From contig CM050449.1 in the NCBI GenBank assembly GCA_027563935.2, positions 43,622,507 through 43,686,506 of the forward strand: DNA of 64,000 nt. The letters are read 5' to 3'. Position 1 is the first letter of the stretch; each line of letters begins with the position of its first letter. Shown one piece after another: positions 44,793 through 56,392 of the stretch. Made by a program: the position numbers and the translations under genes. Under the pieces are notes generated by a model that saw nothing but the letters and a program-made list of their open reading frames with translations, searched no databases and had not been told where the DNA came from. The DNA is from Costus lasius (taxonomy: Eukaryota; Streptophyta; Magnoliopsida; Zingiberales; Costaceae).

Positions 44793-44897
44793 GACTTCCT
44801 CGTCTCTCTCATTCCCCTCGTCATCAGGCTTCCCTCTTCGCTCTATACAAATATATATTACATATTTATTTGCTCGTTTATTCCCCTAGAAGATTGA

Positions 44898-45307
44898 ATG
44901 GCATCTATTCAGAGCTATCGCGAGAGATTTTCCACGGAGATGCTCTTTGCAAAAAGAAGTCCGTCCAACTTCTCCAAGAGCTTGGCTTACCCACCGCCTT
45001 GTTCCCTCTTGACGACATTCAAGTGTTTGGTTACAACCGCAATGCTAAGTTTATTTGGTTGATTCAACCAAAAAAAAAAGATCACACTTTAAAAAAGATA
45101 AAGCGGCAAGTGTCCTATGCCAGTAAGGTCACTGCCTTTGTCGAGGAGCGCAAGATGAAGAAGATGACTAGGGTCAAGACAAAGGAGCTAATGTTGTGCC
45201 TCTCTGTTGTTGAGATGTATATAAATGATCCTTCAACTGGCAAAATCACATTCAAAATTGGCACGGGGCTTTCTGATAGTTTTCCAATACCAGCTTATGA
45301 GCTTTAG
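44898..45307 (+). pseudogene. DUF538 family gene, 5' frameshift
   Basis: Plant DUF538 protein (biochemical role not established). The reading frame up to TAG 45305 carries the family landmarks: EIFHGDALC, QLLQELGLPTALFPLDDI, FGYNRNAKFIWL, VTAFVEERKMKKM, GVEMYINDP-like VVEMYINDPSTGKITF, and TGLSDSFPIPAYEL. The length of about 136 residues is normal for short members. The natural start appears to be ATG 44898 (MASIQSYRE), which lies in another phase. One base is missing near 44921-44924, between RE and EIFHG. No other ATG exists in the conserved frame before the domain. It is probably a young pseudogene, or an error at one base. There is no intron. Confidence 0.75.
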
Positions 45308-45681
45308 TGATTGATTAGGTTTCTTCTTGCATTTACTTATTTTAATTTCAATCTTTAAACATGATTAAACTTGTAATAGTTATTAGTCTTTCTACCTTTA
45401 CAACGTTTCTTGGCTTCCATGTAATCGTTAAATATTTTTACAAAATTTTATTTTCATTATATTTCAATATTTATGCTTTAGCCATTTTTTTTTTAAACGT
45501 TTTTCACTATATGATCCCTACCATTTCCAAATTAGAATAAGATCAACCTAGCTTAAATTAATTATGCTAAAATTAGGATGCCAAATGTATTTCATATTGT
45601 AGGTGGAGGATTTTGACAATGGCAGTGAAGGGAGGAGATTTATGATATTTCATATTGGGATTTTGACAATGGCAGTGAAGG

Positions 45682-45878
45682 GAGGATTAAAGTAATATAG
45701 ATTTATGATATTTCTATATTATTATAATTGGGTATTAGATTTAGAGCGTTAGTAGATTTAGACACAAATATAATTTTGAGCACTAAAATAATATAGTATT
45801 ATGATATTTTCATATTATTATAATTAAGTATTAGATTTAGAACATTACTTGATTTAGACGCAACTATAATTTTGAGCA
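45682..45878 (+). repeat. Two tandem AT-rich units of about 97 bp
   Basis: Two units each run from TAAAATAATATAG-like sequence to ATAATTTTGAG and share TATTAGATTTAGA and GATTTAGAC. The second leads into CAAACTTGGGTTTTG. Related units recur at 46850-47044. From 45308 to 45681 I see no gene; the stretch GGCAGTGAAGGGAGGA is repeated at 45620 and 45670. Confidence 0.7.
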
Positions 45879-45914
45879 AACTTGGGTTTTGCTCAACAAA
45901 AACTAATGCAAATG

Positions 45915-45981
45915 GATTGTAAGAATCAACCATAAGTCTATGCTATTGCGGGGCACTATTAGGCAACTAGACCGCTAGTGC
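45915..45981 (-). pseudogene. Decayed tRNA-Gly-like remnant
   Basis: On the minus strand it starts GCACTAGCGGTCTAGTTGCC and reads on through a GCCCCGC anticodon region, then loses the T-arm. It lies in the same relative place as the better copy at 44097-44167 and belongs to the second, more decayed duplicate unit. Confidence 0.5.
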
Positions 45982-46215
45982 CATTGGTCTTGTCCAATAC
46001 AATGTCTTTTTTACTAAACATACACTCAAAATTCGCCATAGTCATTCGTTTATTTTATAAAAATATAATCATATCATAACTTATTTCATAAACACATGGT
46101 CTTCTTTTTTTACTTTATAAAGTAGTTCAAAGAAAATGTTTCTTAGTTGGTCATACATGAAGTTTTATTTTATTATTTTGAAATTCACAACATATATAAT
46201 ATTGTACATACATAT

Positions 46216-46493
46216 ACAACCGCAATGCTAAGTTTATTTGGTTGATTCACGGAAAGAAAAAAGATCACACTTTTAAAAAGATAAAGTGGCAAGTGTCCTA
46301 AGCCACGGAGGTCACTACCATTGTCGAGGAGCGCAAGATGAAGAAGATAATGGGGGTCAAGACAAAGGGGCTCATGTTCTGGCTCTCTATTATTGAGATG
46401 TATATAGATGATCCTTCCACTAGCAAAGTCACATTCACGACTACCACGGGACTTTCTGATAGTTTTCCAATACTAGCTTTTGAGCTCGAGTGA
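46216..46493 (+). pseudogene. Truncated second DUF538 copy
   Basis: Matches the first copy from its YNRNAKFIWLI region to the end (TACAACCGCAATGC at both 45031 and 46216). The N-terminal half is missing. A TAA replaces a tyrosine codon near 46298 (GTGTCCTAAGCC versus GTGTCCTATGCC), and the end is TGA at 46491. The family text EERKMKK and TTGLSDSFPILAFELE is still readable. This is a decayed tandem duplicate. Confidence 0.8.
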
Positions 46494-46849
46494 TTATGCT
46501 TCTTCTTGCAGTTAATTATTTTAATTTCAATCTTTAAAGATGATTAATGTTGTAATAGTTATTGGTCTTTCTACCTTTACAAAGTTTATGGGCTTCCTTG
46601 TAATCTTTATATATATTTAGAAAATTTTGTTATCTTTATGCTTCAAAATTTCCACTTTAGCCATTTCTTTTTTTAACGTTTGACTATATGATCTGTACCA
46701 TTTCCAAATTAGAATAAGCTCAACCTAGCTTTAATTAATTATGCTAAAATTATGATGCCAAGGGTATTTCATATTTTAGGTGGAGGATTGTCACAATGGC
46801 AGTGAAGGGAGGAGAAAACGAATTGATATAAGGACGAATAGTTTCTTAT

Positions 46850-47044
46850 GATTAAAATAATATAGAATTATGATATTTTCATATTATTGTAATTGATTAT
46901 TAGATTTAGAGCATTAGCAGATTTAGACACAAATACAATTTTGAGGATTAAAATAATTTTGAATTATGATATTTTTTTCATATTATTATAATTGAGTATT
47001 AGATTTAGTGCATTGCTAGATTTAGACACAAGTATAATTTTGAG
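46850..47044 (+). repeat. Two more AT-rich units of about 97 bp
   Basis: Same family as 45682-45878: units at about 46850-46945 and 46946-47044. The second is again followed by CAAACTTGGGTTTTGTATATAA and ACTAATGCAAATGGAT. These repeats mark the borders of the local duplication. Between 46494 and 46849 no gene is seen. Confidence 0.7.
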
Positions 47045-47099
47045 CAAACTTGGGTTTTGTATATAAACCCATTGGGTTACAAGTAAAAACTAATGCAAA

Positions 47100-47403
47100 T
47101 GGATCGAACCATGTCGTTGCACTCTTAATGTGTATCCTTAGACTCTACAACCGTGGACTCCACTAGGGACACATCTACCACAGCCGTGGGCTCAACTAAG
47201 AATACAGCTACCATGGGTGGGGACTCAATCAAGGAGGGGAAAAACGGTTCCTCCACACATTCCAGCTAAGGTTGGGGAAATTCGTGGGCTAGGTTGCGAG
47301 CTTCCAAACGCTGGAAAACCACATGAAACCGTTGCAAGATGTCACTAATTTGTTGCGTTAAGGAGACGGTAGAATCAACACTAGGTGGGACAAGGTAAGA
47401 CAT
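47100..47403 (-). pseudogene. Element D2 gag N-terminus, broken
   Basis: ATG 47403 on the minus strand opens MSYLVPPSVDSTVSLTQQIS...FQRLEARNLAHEFPQP, 45 codons, then a TAG at 47266-47268 followed by LECVEEPFFPSLIES in the same phase. The heptad-like QISDILQRFHVVFQRLEAR and acidic follow-on resemble the gag start of plant gypsy elements. The frame is lost near 47100 at the junction with the duplicated DUF538 segment. It is the only coding part of D seen here. Confidence 0.5.
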
Positions 47404-47501
47404 TTCTTATCAAGTGTCAAGCAGAAACAAAGGGCGACACAAAAGGCTGAAAATCAACAAAATCCACTAGGATGCCAATAATAGGAATTATTAGCGAACT
47501 T

Positions 47502-47513
47502 GCTTTGATACCA
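47502..47513 (-). other. D2 primer-binding site
   Basis: TGGTATCAAAGC on the minus strand, 3 bases from the LTR end at 47517. It is the same variant that B1 and B3 use. Confidence 0.7.
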
Positions 47514-47516
47514 AAC

Positions 47517-49100
47517 TGATGTAGTGCCGAGCTACAGGGTGGGAAGATCTCCTAGACTAACTCTAAGGGGGGATGTACGAATGATTTGAAAATTTGCGAT
47601 CAAACACACGGACTCAATGCAATCGGATGCGTGTATGAGCAACGAATGATAAAATAGAATAACCAAGGCATACAACTATGAAATTTCACTCAAATGAAAC
47701 TACTAACCGTTGATGCGGAATCACAGAAGAAATTACGGCAGTGCCGTAATATTTTTCACGGTACTATATTTTCGGCCCAGAATTCACAGAACCAAATTAC
47801 GGCCGTAATTATGAATTTGAACGAGTCTTCCGCAGCCACTCAAAAGCCTTGCGATGCAATATCTAAAGATCTAGGGCACCAATTGAAAAACCGTAAAAAT
47901 GGGAGTGTTCTATAAATCGAGGAGAGGATTTGAGGACAAAGAGGATCGAATTTCGTCAAGAATTGAGGGAGAAATTAGAAAGGGCGTTTCTAGGGCATGG
48001 CCTCACGCCGAGAGGCATAGAGGCCATCTCAGGCTACGATTTTCACAAGGAAGCTTCGCCTAGAGGAGGAGAGGATACCCCAGAAGTTTTAGAGCGAAAG
48101 GAGATCGATCGGAGGAGAAATCAATGAAAAAACGGGCGCCGACACTGTTCACTGCGTTTTCTGGAGGAAAATTATGGCTATAATTTCTATTACAGCTGTG
48201 CTGTAAAGTTGAACTTCTCTTTCTCTTCAATTTCTGATCCTTTGAAATTATGGTTTATTGTAATTCTTCTTCCATGCTAGCTTAAACATCTTTTGTGACA
48301 TGAGAGTGTAATTCCCCTTAATCTCTTAATGACTAGATTACTTTTACTTTCGTCATGATGATTTTACTATGATAATTATACTTATGTGATGATTGCCTTT
48401 AATTCTCCATAGATTCATATTGTTAATATGTTTTATAGTTTTTGTAATATGGATTGAAAAGTGATTTGCTAAGAACTTGGAACCCTAAAATTGAATGTTA
48501 GGAACTCATCGTAAGAAATTAGATTTGTTCTTATTTCTCGATTTTAGAAGTTTAATGCCATGTTAATAATCTGAATATAGGATTGAGTTATTGAAACAAA
48601 CATGATGATACTGTGAGAAATCAAGTATCGGATTGTTGAAGAACCTTAAGTAGAGCTTGTGAAAAATATAGTATGAAAGTATGTAGTTTTCACTTAAGAT
48701 GATTGATTTAGAATTCGGATGCATGAAAGTGATCCTTGAGTTCTTTATCAATGATTTACTTATCTTCAGCATTAAATAAATCCTGCATAAAAGTGAGGAT
48801 TGGTTCTTTGTAAATTGTCTACGCGAAAGTAAGATGATTTCTTTATGAAGTAAATTATATCTTTATTAGGATAAAATTTGATTGACGAACATCTATTCAT
48901 ATCTAGTCATGGAAGTTAAGGTGGATGAAACCTTAGTCCCAGTTTTCTCTCTGATTATCTGTACGCTCTTCCTATCGTTTACTAACATCATATTTGATTT
49001 GCTTAGCCAGTGAGAAAACAACTATTTGGTACTTAACACGTAGGTCTCTGTGGTTCGATATCTTTTTATTACTTCGAGTATTCGTGCACTTGCGGACACA
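47517..49100 (-). mobile_element. Family D LTR (D2)
   Basis: About 1584 bp. The minus-strand start is TGTGTCCGCAAGTGCACG (right end, 49100) and the end CTACATCA (left, 47517) is next to the primer-binding site. It aligns with D1 at 24437-25697. The left part holds ATTACGGCAGTGCCGTAAT and ATTACGGCCGTAATT palindromes near 47735 and 47798. The right flank is ACACT; no second copy of it was found, since the other end of the element is lost. Confidence 0.65.
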
Positions 49101-49475
49101 ACACTTCACCATCCCATCATCATGCTTCATCCCACAAGCCAAGCTTTCACTCTTACAACTGTGCTTTACATCATGAGTAAGCCAAGTCCTTCTTGGTCAA
49201 CTTTCATCTACTTCAATTCTTAGGGGTAAAATTGTCTTTTCTCATGCAAAACTTCCCATGCCATGAAATCCTTTAGAACCTATCAATTTTGAGGATTTTT
49301 ACCTAAAATTGCACAAAGACAACAAAAAATGTAGAATCCAAACAAATAAAGGTAAATAGGCTAAAAAGTGTGCAAAAAGCAATAGAACAAGCCCACAATT
49401 AACAAGTTTTATATATGAAAAACTTTATAAAAGTACATGTCATCAATAGGCTAGGGAACCAAGGTCTCACCAACA
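49101..49475. other. Intergenic stretch, no gene seen
   Basis: AT-rich unassigned sequence. It contains one copy of a 22-bp repeat at 49425-49446 that recurs at 50348-50369. Confidence 0.5.
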
Positions 49476-49483
49476 ATCTCAAC

Positions 49484-50315
49484 CAGTGGCGGATCTAGGA
49501 CCCGGAGCTAAGTGGGGGGAATATAATATGCAGAAACAAAAATATTACATTCAAAAGTAAAACATAAATAGAAACAAAAAGCTTTACAAGTTTGAATATA
49601 CTTACATAGATATTACAACTGCCCTCGACGAGTTTTCATTGATTGAAATCTTTGAATAATTAATTCATTATCAATAGTAGCAATACGCCAATACCTCTTC
49701 CGTGAACATGAAAATTTGCAAAAGGGTAGGAGTCCAGGAGATATGGTAGAACGGCAAAATAAAGAAAACAATAAGAATAGAGTCCTTTTTTACATACGGA
49801 TGAAACAAAGTCAAAGGAAAAGGGATAAATACAAAAAGATACAAAACTCAAACCTGCTATCTTCCGTCAAGTACATAAACCATCACAAAAGATACAACAG
49901 TTTCCCACAAGTCCACAATCAACAGAAATTAAAGTAGTGAGGAATTAAAGATGAAGAAAAAGGGGTAAATTAAGAAGGTGTGAACTGTGAAGGAAGAAAG
50001 ATGAAGGAAGAAAGGAAAAAGGCGTAAATGTTGAAGCCTGAAGAAAGATGAACAGTCATCTTTTCCAAATATGATTTAGCGTATGCAGCATGCCAAAAGA
50101 TTTGTTGCCATATAATTTGGACAAGAAGTCAAATAGTCAATGTCTATTTAAGTAAGTTGCTGCAGTGCCCACTGCAAAACTTTCGTTGGCTAATGGGGGC
50201 ATAAATTTTATTTTAGTGGGGGTAATGTTTATTAAATATTATATATATAATAGGATTACAAATTTTGGCAGTGGGGGCATTTGCCCACACTACCCTGAAC
50301 ATAGATCCGCCACTG
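49484..50315. mobile_element. Non-autonomous hAT-type element, 832 bp
   Basis: Terminal inverted repeats CAGTGGCGGATCTA (left) and TAGATCCGCCACTG (right), 14 bp. An exact 8-bp target duplication ATCTCAAC lies at 49476-49483 and 50316-50323. An 8-bp duplication is the hAT superfamily signature. No transposase is encoded, so it depends on an enzyme made elsewhere. Inside, GGGGGCAT-type repeats flank the right end. The interior has no frame longer than about 73 codons. Confidence 0.85.
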
Positions 50316-50369
50316 ATCTCAACATGCATTGTAGCAATATCACCTTATTATAAAAGTACATGTCATCAA

Positions 50370-52826
50370 GAATGAAGAACAATTTCCTTCAAAAATCCAG
50401 TTTCCTAAATGCCAACTATCTATCGAATCAAAATTCAAATTAAAATATTGTTGTAAGTAGTTACGTGAAGTAATCATGAAGTCACATTTAAAAAAGATAT
50501 GTGATATCGAGTTAAGTCCTTTATCACATAGATAACAAAACTCAGAAACCATAATTCTTCTCTTCCTTAGCCTGTCAACAGTTGGGAGTCTCTCGTGTAG
50601 CTGCTTCCAACCAAAGATTTTAATCCTTGGGGTAATGTGCATATGCTAGAGGAACTGCCAACCCTTCCAAGGCTCATAAGAGGGCAATCTAGAAATAATT
50701 AACCATTTATAAATAGATTTGGTTAAAGGAAGAGCATTCGAGCCCTCTTTCCACACCCATTGATCCTCGATGGGGTAGGAAGGTAGCTAAATTTTCAAAT
50801 TTTCCTTAGCAAGGTGCTCCCCTAGTTTTGCGACCTTACGACTATTCCGTTGTTGGCCCTGCATAAGGGAAGAAACCCATTGCACGTCACAATGTTCAAT
50901 ATTTATAAAAGTAGGCTATTATTGTATAGGGGATTTGGAACACCATGGGTGAAAGAACAATTTAGTAGCATCTCCATTGCCAATGATTCTAGAAATGCTA
51001 GTTTTCAAAGTGGAGAGGTCAAAGAGAAGGTTATGCCAAGGCACACTAGCCGAATTGCAAGATTTATGGGTGAGCCAAGGGTCAGGAATACCATACTTAG
51101 CAAAAACAAGATTAACCCAAGGAGTATTTTTTTTATTAAGGAGATCAAGGATATGCCTACAATTCAGGGCCGGCCTCATGAGGCAAAGATCTTTGATATA
51201 GAGACCACCATACGATCTAGGAAGAGTGACATGTTCCAATTTATGTGGTGAATGCCATGTTTAAGATCTGGGCCGCTCTATAAAAAACTTAAGATGGGAG
51301 AGTTTATCTGTCAAGCTGAGCTTTGGAAAGGTTTAGAACAATTAAGGACTGAAGAGGGATGAAAGTAAGGACAGAGTTGATAAGAGTGACTTTGCCAGGT
51401 TGAGAAAGGAATTTATTTTGCCAATTTTGGATCCGATCAGAAATCAAACTAAGAGAATGTCTAAGGCAATTTCTAAAATCCTTCTGAGGATTAATAAAAA
51501 CACCAAGAGATTTGATTTGTCACTAATGCAGTGAGAATATTAACTCTAATAATGTGAGGACATCTCTTAGGAAAGAACAGATTTGATTTGTCGGAGTTAA
51601 TCTTTTGGCCAGTGAGGGCATAATAATTTTGTAGAATGTTTTTGATAAAGATGCATGAGGATTTGTTGGCCCTGAAGCAAATAAGAAGGTCATCAACATA
51701 CATAAGGTGGGAGATGGTGCAACAATTGATTTTGAAGGGAGTGAGGGTCCCATAATTTACATCAGTAAGAATCAGATTGCTCAATAAGTTTGCAACAATA
51801 ATGTAAAGTTATTGGGAGAGAGGGTCACCTTGCCTTATACCTTTATAATTTTTGAAATAGGAAGATTGGGTGTTATTGATCAGGCAAGAAAATGAGGGGC
51901 CTTCGATGCAAGCTTTGATCGAACTGATAACAATGTCAGGAAAGTCAAGACTCTTAAGAGAATTGAAAATCACAACCTACTTGATGCTATCAAAACAACA
52001 AGAGGGTTCTTGCCCCTAGATCTAAACATAGTATGAGCAAGCTCATGGGCAATAAGAATATTTTCATGGATGTTTCTATCTTTGATGAAATCGGATTGAG
52101 CAGGGTCAATAATGTTAGGCAGCCAAGGTTTAATTTGGTTGGCAAGAACCTTAGCTAAGATGCTGTAGGAAGCATTACATAAGGAAATTGATCAAAAATC
52201 TTGAATGTGATTTGGATTAGGGGTTTTGGGAATAAATATATGATGGGTACAATTCCAGAAATTTGGAATGTGAGCCTTGGAATGGAAGCTATTCATAAAA
52301 GAGAGAAAATCATGCTTAATCACATCCCATAAATGCTAAAAGAATTCAGGAGTGAAACCATCAGGCCCATGGCTCTTTCCTTTTCCAAGAGATTTAATGA
52401 CCTTAGTTAACTCCTGAAGGGAGAAGGGGGAGGCCAAGATATCCCTGGAGTCTGGGGATAGTACAGGGAGGGAATTGAGGAAAGTTTTTTGATGTTGTTT
52501 TAAAGAGATATGTTGAGGGAGGCTATCCTTCTTCTAGAGATCTTGATAATGATTTTGAAAAGCATTTAGAATATCATAATTATTAGAAAGGATAGTGGAG
52601 GGGGAGATATGTATATTCAAAATTCTATTTATGCGGTCTTTGGCTCGAATAGGATTGTGGAAAAAAGCATTATTAGAATCACTAAACTTAATCCATTTGA
52701 CCTTGGCAAGAGTTTGCCACTTGTTGTGGATAAGCTTGGATATAGCAATTGATTTATTAATCAAAGATCTGAGGAGAAGGGTGTCTTGAGAATCAAAAAG
52801 GCCTTTGGCTTCTTTGTCTAGGAGAG
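50370..52826 (-). pseudogene. L1-type LINE reverse transcriptase remnant
   Basis: Minus-strand pieces in the order of a plant LINE ORF2: lead-in (KWQTLAKVKWIKFSDSNNAFFH, near 52700), reverse transcriptase active site CTISHLMYVDDLLICFRAN (near 51700), the following LTGQKINSDKSNLFF, the C-terminal block SYGGLYIKDLCLMRPAL (near 51200), and the zinc domain ITPRIKIFGWKQLHERLPTVDRLRKR with CYLCDKG...H..FKC (near 50560). Many stops and frameshifts separate them. The 5' part ends at 52826, where B3 inserted. I see no clear poly(A) tail. Confidence 0.85.
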
Positions 52827-53801
52827 TGTTGGTGTATATGCCCTTAGACCCGTTGTTGGTCCATCTTGTATTACTTGACTTTGATATTTAATATATCATT
52901 CTGGCATTGTCGTCATTATGCTATGTTTACATCTACGATTATGTACATGGATAATAATCTCCTTGGAGACAGATTGTATCTGTGCTCAAACGGTGTGTCC
53001 CTAGTCGAGTACCTGAGTGGATAAGGGACAGCTCTGGTACATGTGAGACTGGTATATGGGCTGGTTAGGCACGGGGTGCTAACGCAGGCATATGGGTATA
53101 TCAGTGGTGGATATAATGGACCAATCTACTGTGAGGCTCTAACTTGATGTCATGAGTTAAGCTCACAAGTGACAGGAGATGCATTGATCCCTTGACTTGA
53201 GATCATTGACTCTTCTATATGGTTAGGGACATGCTTCGATATAACCTAACACCTCGCCATAGCAGGGAGGTAATAACGGTTGTCATTGGGTATGTCACGA
53301 CCCATATGAGAAGATCAATGGATAGACATAGGATTTTCCCCTTCCTGCGGGAAGCTCGATATCCACGGGGCCCCCCTATGGTTGCATGACTGAAAGTATA
53401 TGGCCATACCTAGGCGAAAGCCTGATTTAGTCATGACTATGAGATTGAGTGAAAACAAAGTGGTGACACACTTTGTCCAATCGGATATCAGTTTGGCAAA
53501 GAGACTGTAATGCATCGGTATCTTGTTGCGATGATGGGGATGTCGATGTTGATATCCATTCCGAAGACTTGGGTAGCAGCGATGCACTACTAGGTGCCAC
53601 TCACTGCTTGTGATGACCTGAGTTCATCACTGCCAACGTCAGAGGAACCTACAGGGTTGCACAACTTAAAACTTGGGTTCTTGTATTGATCGAGTAGCCT
53701 GATGATCGAGTTATTGGATAACTTGGATCTTTTTGGGAGAATCTATCAGCACCATTGTGCCTGATGAGATGGAAGGGACTTATTGGAGCTAACTTCATTT
53801 T

Positions 53802-53955
53802 TGGGCCAGATGGGCCTAATGGGCCCTATAGGCCAAATGGGCCAAATAAGCCAAATAGGCTATGGAAGCCCAATTGGGGCATGAGGCCTAATGGGCCTTG
53901 AGGCCCAATGGGCCGTTAGGCCTAATAGGCCATGACAATAAGTTGCCTGGGCCCA
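53802..53955. repeat. GGGCC-rich array in the B3 LTR
   Basis: About ten GGGCC/GGCCC or GGCC units spaced by AATA/AAT, such as ATGGGCCTAATGGGCC and GAGGCCCAATGGGCC. The array is absent from the B1 and solo B LTRs at this place. GGCCCA-type motifs are known in some plant promoters, but function here is not shown. Confidence 0.7.
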
Positions 53956-53970
53956 ATAGACATCATGGTG

Positions 53971-54245
53971 AATTAAATCATGTATTTAATTCTGGGAATT
54001 AAATTATGTATTTAATTCTGTAATTAATTCTGAGTTTAATGATGAATTTAATTCTGGATTTAATTACGAATTTAATTATGAATTTGAAGAGTCATGCTAT
54101 TAATGGCCATTATGAAACTTTAATTTAAGGTTTTAATGGGTCATTATGAGACTTTAATTCAGAGTTTAATTCTATAATTAATTCTGAATTTAATTCTATA
54201 ATTAATGATGAATTAATTCAGAGATTAATTATGAATTTATTGCGG
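53971..54245. repeat. ATTTAATTCTG array in the B3 LTR
   Basis: Irregular tandem repeats of about 10-16 bp built on AATTTAATTCTG and AATTATGAATTT, with two copies of TTAATGG...CATTATGA(A/G)ACTTTAATT. It lies 50-320 bp upstream of the TATA box and is specific to this copy. Confidence 0.7.
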
Positions 54246-54742
54246 AATTCCAAAAGTCTCTACGGAATTCCAAGGGTCATCATGTTTTCTATAAAAGAAG
54301 AGGGGTAGAGGAGTTGGTGCCCACTTGGTCTTTTGGAAGAAATTCTCCCAGGCGCCTCCTCTCTTCTTCCCTCTCCTTTGGGCGGCTGCAAGGTTGGACC
54401 TTGGCAACGTTTTTCCATCCTTCTACTCCTCTTGGATCATTCACTGTGTGGGTGGCGCAAGTTCTTGAGTATTTCTCCCAGAGGCGTGGATCTTCTTCCC
54501 GAGGCTAGCACCGGGCGTGAAAGAAGAGAACTCGAGCGTCAGCTATGTGTGAGACTGTAGAGGGTGAACACTTGGGCGCCTACATCGCATCCTTCTTCTT
54601 CACTAGAAGGTATCATCTCCTACTCACCGTGTTGATTCCCTCGCATGACTCGATCTCCTGGGTTTTTGGGACTGGCCTGTTTTGGGGATTGCTTCCACTA
54701 TGCTTGTTTCTAAAATTTTAAAATCCACGGGGTTTCCCAACA

Positions 54743-56392
54743 GTGGTATCAAAGCAACTTGTGAAACTCGAACGGTGTTTTATGCTTTTATTGTATGCTC
54801 ACATGCCATCTGAAATTTTTCAAAAATTTGCATATGCTCATGGGTTTTTCTAAGTAGGAAAAACAGTAAGTTTTTCGTTCCTAACATCTATTCAATTTAT
54901 TTGGTTTTTCGCTTTCTTCACGTGATGGGATAGACCCATATGTGAGTGAATTAATTTCTCCCCACGCATGTAGGATAGACCTACTATGTGGGACTTGTCA
55001 CGATAATGGGGCATGGTGTTTGTCCTAATCTTGGCAGGTTAAGGATTGCAAGGGTAAGCGGCAAGCGTGCTTGGAGCATGCATGAGCCACTTGTAGACTC
55101 CTGAGAGAAACGAAAAATCCTAGATTTGTGAACGGACGTTGAGGTTGAAAGACATATTTTCTAAGAAACTAAAACTGAAGTTTTATGTTTTCATGAGCAC
55201 ATAGAAAAGCATGAGATGATTGTTCATCATGTTGTAGTCATAGTCAAGCCCCTTGTATGCCTGTGATGTATTTATGTGAGGCCTGCGTGTCGCTTTTTCT
55301 TTTTGTTTTGTAAACGCACAAAGAAGATTAGGGGTGCATCCCTCCTGGAGCTTACATCTTGGCGCATCAACCATGATGGCGGATCTTGCTTGGTGGCGCA
55401 AGTAAGGGCTTGGCCGAACCCTAGGGTTTGTGAGCTATCCCTCTTGTCACAAGCATGATGGTGCATCATGCATGGAGGAGCCATCAAGGTCTTGGCCGAA
55501 CCCTAGGGTTCGTGTGCTATGCCTTGGTGTGAAGCACCTTTTTGCCGCACTTGAAGATAAAGCATAGTGGCGGCTAGGTTAGGTCTTGTTGGGGCTTGTC
55601 ACCTAGGTCAAGCATGGAACATCTGTTGGCATGTGTTGGTTCAATGTGTTGATTAGGCTATGACCACATCACTTGTTTACTGCTTTCCGCTTCAGCTAAA
55701 GCATGCCTGGATGTGTTTTATCATTTTGTTATCACTATAGGATTGCATGCCTGTAATGTTAGACAAAAGATAAAACTGAGAGGATGAGACCTCAAAAACC
55801 CTCAAAAATAATATCAAGTTTATACCCTTATGATGCGTAGCCCTCGTCAAGCTATCGATCAGTGGTGTTGTGCATTGTTTCCCACCCTCGTGGGACACAC
55901 CCACTTATCTTTAGAAGGCGTGTGGTGGCAATGGTTTCCCTAGTCCAGTTAAAAATCTGGGCATGCCTTCGCAAGGAAACTCGTTGGCCCTGGGCATAAC
56001 GGTCAAGTTAGACTTCACTAGTTTTTCATATGTGGTGACCACATGATGGAACCTTAGAGGCAACTTTGAGAGGTTAGGGTTTTGTGTTGTTCCAGCCCTA
56101 GCTGGGCACAAAATGCTTGAACTGTCTTGAGAAGGGAAATTTCCTGGGTGCAATCGGCTGGTGTGCCCACCTGAAGAAGCATGAGTCCCTTTGTGCATCT
56201 CATCCCACCCTCATGGGATGCGAAGCCTCATGTGGAATAAGGATCCCATCTCACTAGGAAATCTCGGATTTCCCGATTAACTTTGTGGGTTGTCAATTCG
56301 ATTAAAATAGTGGGAGCCATGATCATTTAATGCAAGTCCAGATTAAATGATTCGAAGTAGTACTAATCTGCTATCTTGGTTGTTGTAGATCA
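54743..56392 (+). other. B3 primer-binding site and leader
   Basis: TGGTATCAAAGC at 54744-54755 starts the leader. It is about 1.65 kb long with no conserved frame. Its second half aligns with the A leader, including the GGATCCCATCTCACTA block before gag (56243 onward; A1 17925-17940). Confidence 0.8.
55880..56220 (+). ncRNA. Three-hairpin module in the B3 leader
   Basis: Hairpin 1 (55880-55895): TCCCAC/GTGGGA, loop CCTC. Hairpin 2 (56080-56113): TTTTGTG, bulge TTGTT, CCAGC/GCTGG with loop CCTA, one G, then CACAAAA. Hairpin 3 (56201-56220): CATCCCA/TGGGATG, loop CCCTCA. Order, spacing and the bulge match the A leader. In hairpin 2 both stems use different pairs from A (GACTGTG/CACAGTC and CCAAC/GTTGG), so pairing is kept while sequence changed. 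Confidence 0.6.

Larger units (their letters stand above)
52827..54742 (+). repeat. B3 5' LTR
   Basis: 1916 bp from TGTTGGTGTATATGCC to GGGGTTTCCCAACA. It carries B3-specific low-complexity arrays (53802-53955, 53971-54245) and a TATA box CTATAAAAG at 54289-54297. Confidence 0.9.

Noticed and set aside
47694..48127. Two small plus-strand frames in the D2 LTR
   Set aside because: The partly matching D1 region does not conserve the frames, and both lie within an LTR.
50850..51251. 133-codon plus-strand frame
   Set aside because: It is the antisense of the LINE reverse transcriptase C-terminal region, which has clear family motifs on the minus strand.
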